The notes under the pieces were generated by a model that saw nothing but the letters and a program-made list of their open reading frames with translations, did no database searches and had not been told where the DNA came from. From Cyanobium sp. NIES-981 (GTDB lineage Bacteria; Cyanobacteriota; Cyanobacteriia; PCC-6307; Cyanobiaceae): a stretch of DNA of 6,296 nucleotides. The translations under genes and the position numbers were made by a program. The stretch spans positions 1-6,296 of the forward strand of contig CAMDSS010000115.1 in the NCBI GenBank assembly GCA_945907085.1, in the 5' to 3' direction. Positions 5,348 through 6,296 of this stretch are shown here, in pieces. Each line of letters starts with the position of its first letter. The stretch's first letter is position 1.

Positions 5348-6296
5348 GGGGCGCCAAGCGGGTGCCATCAGCCAAGGCCGCTCCGCGCCAGGCCTGCAGC
5401 TGGCCCACCCGCACGGCCAAACCGGCCTGCTCCAGCAGGGGCCGCAACTCCGCCAGGGCTTCGATGGTGGCCAAAGGGATCACCACCACCCCAGCCGGCC
5501 GAAGCCGCTCGAGCACCGTCTGAAGGATGGCGGCCCGATCTTTGCCGCCGCCGCCGATCACCACCCGATCCGGATCGGGCAGGGAGGCCAGGGCCTGGGG
5601 GGCGCGGCCCTCGGTGATGGCGGCAGGGTGCACCCCAAGGCGTTCGGCATTGGCTGCAATCAGCCCCGCCGAACCACCGCGCGATTCCAGGGCAAACAGC
5701 TGCAGGCCCGGCCGCAGGCGCAGGGCCTCGAGGCCAATGCTGCCCACCCCCGCCCCGATATCCCAGAGCACGCCCCCTGCCGGCAACGCCAACTCCGCCA
5801 GCACCTGGATGCGCACCTCGCGCTTGGTTATCAGGCCAGGCCGGTCGTCGTGCTGCAGGTAGAGGCCATCGTCGAGGCCAAACAGGGGCAAGGTCTCCGA
5901 GGGCAGGGGCGCAGGCGTTTCGGCCACCAGCACCACCAGATGCAGGGGATCGAGGTCGGCCGGGATGGGGGCCGCGGGATCAAGCCGCTGGACCCGCTCC
6001 TGGGGATGGCCGAGCCGCTCACACAGCCAAAACCCATAGGCCGCTTCCAGACCGGAGGCCCGCAGCATCCGGCGCACCTCCTCGGCACCACCACGCCCCG
6101 GATCGGTCAACACCGCAAGGGCCGGGGGGCGTTTCTGCAAAGCCGCCGCCAGGGGCTCGGGATCGCGGCCATGCAGGCTCACCCAACTGGCGTCCTGCCA
6201 GGGCCGGCCGAGGCGGGCAAAGGCCAGCTGCAGGGAGCTGGGGGCTGGGTAAAAGCGCAATTGGCCTGGGGCGAAGTGCTGCAACAGCAGCCGGCC
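5295..6296 (-). CDS. cobL: Precorrin-6Y C5,15-methyltransferase (CbiE/CbiT fusion), 5' end cut by the window edge
   Basis: The enzyme methylates the corrin precursor at C5 and C15 and decarboxylates the C12 acetate side chain in cobalamin synthesis; cyanobacteria generally make pseudocobalamin. The visible 333 residues lack the N-terminus (about 80-100 residues by family length, roughly 400-430). The frame is open to the edge, and the first residues, GRLLLQHF, continue a typical CbiE domain. The CbiE (tetrapyrrole methylase) part shows YPAPSSLQLAFARLG (16-30) and SWVSLHGRD (37-45), the latter strongly typical of CobL. The CbiT part shows GLITKREVR (154-162), the SAM-binding motif WDIGAGVGSIGLEA (178-191), an acidic strand end at Glu204, and VVIGGGGKD (245-253). 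The C-terminus PVVLLRGELTPLCLP is a few residues longer than the usual end at RG, and the TGA at 5297-5295 lies 53 bp inside the convergent DUF192 gene. The family is secure. I cannot see whether a methylase domain fusion exists beyond the window. Confidence 0.95.
   Translation of the reverse strand, partial: GRLLLQHFAPGQLRFYPAPSSLQLAFARLGRPWQDASWVSLHGRDPEPLAAALQKRPPALAVLTDPGRGGAEEVRRMLRASGLEAAYGFWLCERLGHPQERVQRLDPAAPIPADLDPLHLVVLVAETPAPLPSETLPLFGLDDGLYLQHDDRPGLITKREVRIQVLAELALPAGGVLWDIGAGVGSIGLEALRLRPGLQLFALESRGGSAGLIAANAERLGVHPAAITEGRAPQALASLPDPDRVVIGGGGKDRAAILQTVLERLRPAGVVVIPLATIEALAELRPLLEQAGLAVRVGQLQAWRGAALADGTRLAPLNPVVLLRGELTPLCLP

Noticed and set aside
6282..6284. TTG at 6284 as the start of the cobL-type gene
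   Set aside because: The frame is open to the window edge and the upstream codons (GRLL) continue the conserved CbiE domain, so this TTG encodes an internal leucine.

Overview
This 6.3 kb window is ordinary, densely packed chromosome from a GC-rich unicellular cyanobacterium, most likely of the Synechococcus/Cyanobium group. The evidence is a DUF3611 membrane protein (a family I know mainly from cyanobacteria), a CbiE/CbiT-type cobalamin methyltransferase with cyanobacterial-looking wording, one copy of the HIP1 octamer GCGATCGC, G/C-rich third codon positions, frequent GTG/TTG starts and weak Shine-Dalgarno signals. The genus is inference. I see no insertion sequence, prophage gene, CRISPR array, tRNA or rRNA.

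Layout from left to right. Positions 1-597 (minus) hold the N-terminal two thirds of ribF (FAD synthetase/riboflavin kinase), cut by the left edge. A 75-bp divergent spacer with a perfect 6-bp inverted repeat separates it from a plus-strand DUF3611 four-helix membrane protein (673-1245). That gene meets surE (1242-2042, minus) tail to tail, and the two stop codons share one CTAG. A 60-bp divergent spacer follows. Then comes a plus-strand run that looks like one transcription unit: pheS (2103-3110), nadK (3153-4061), an OmpR-type regulator with a degenerate receiver (4054-4755) and an exported DUF192 protein (4817-5347). The last gene overlaps by 53 bp the 3' end of a minus-strand cobL-type gene (5295-6296), which runs off the right edge.

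Functionally the window is housekeeping and cofactor metabolism: FMN/FAD (ribF), NADP (nadK), corrinoids (cobL), nucleotide salvage or phosphatase activity (surE) and phenylalanyl-tRNA charging (pheS; pheT is not adjacent). The least ordinary element is the regulator directly behind nadK. It keeps an intact winged-helix DNA-binding domain but has lost the phospho-acceptor Asp and the other catalytic residues of the receiver, so it probably works without His-Asp phosphotransfer. I found no convincing undescribed multi-gene system. The other items worth a look are small: overlapping 3' ends, an inverted repeat in the ribF leader, a misplaced Shine-Dalgarno sequence before surE, and short phased repeats before the DUF192 gene.
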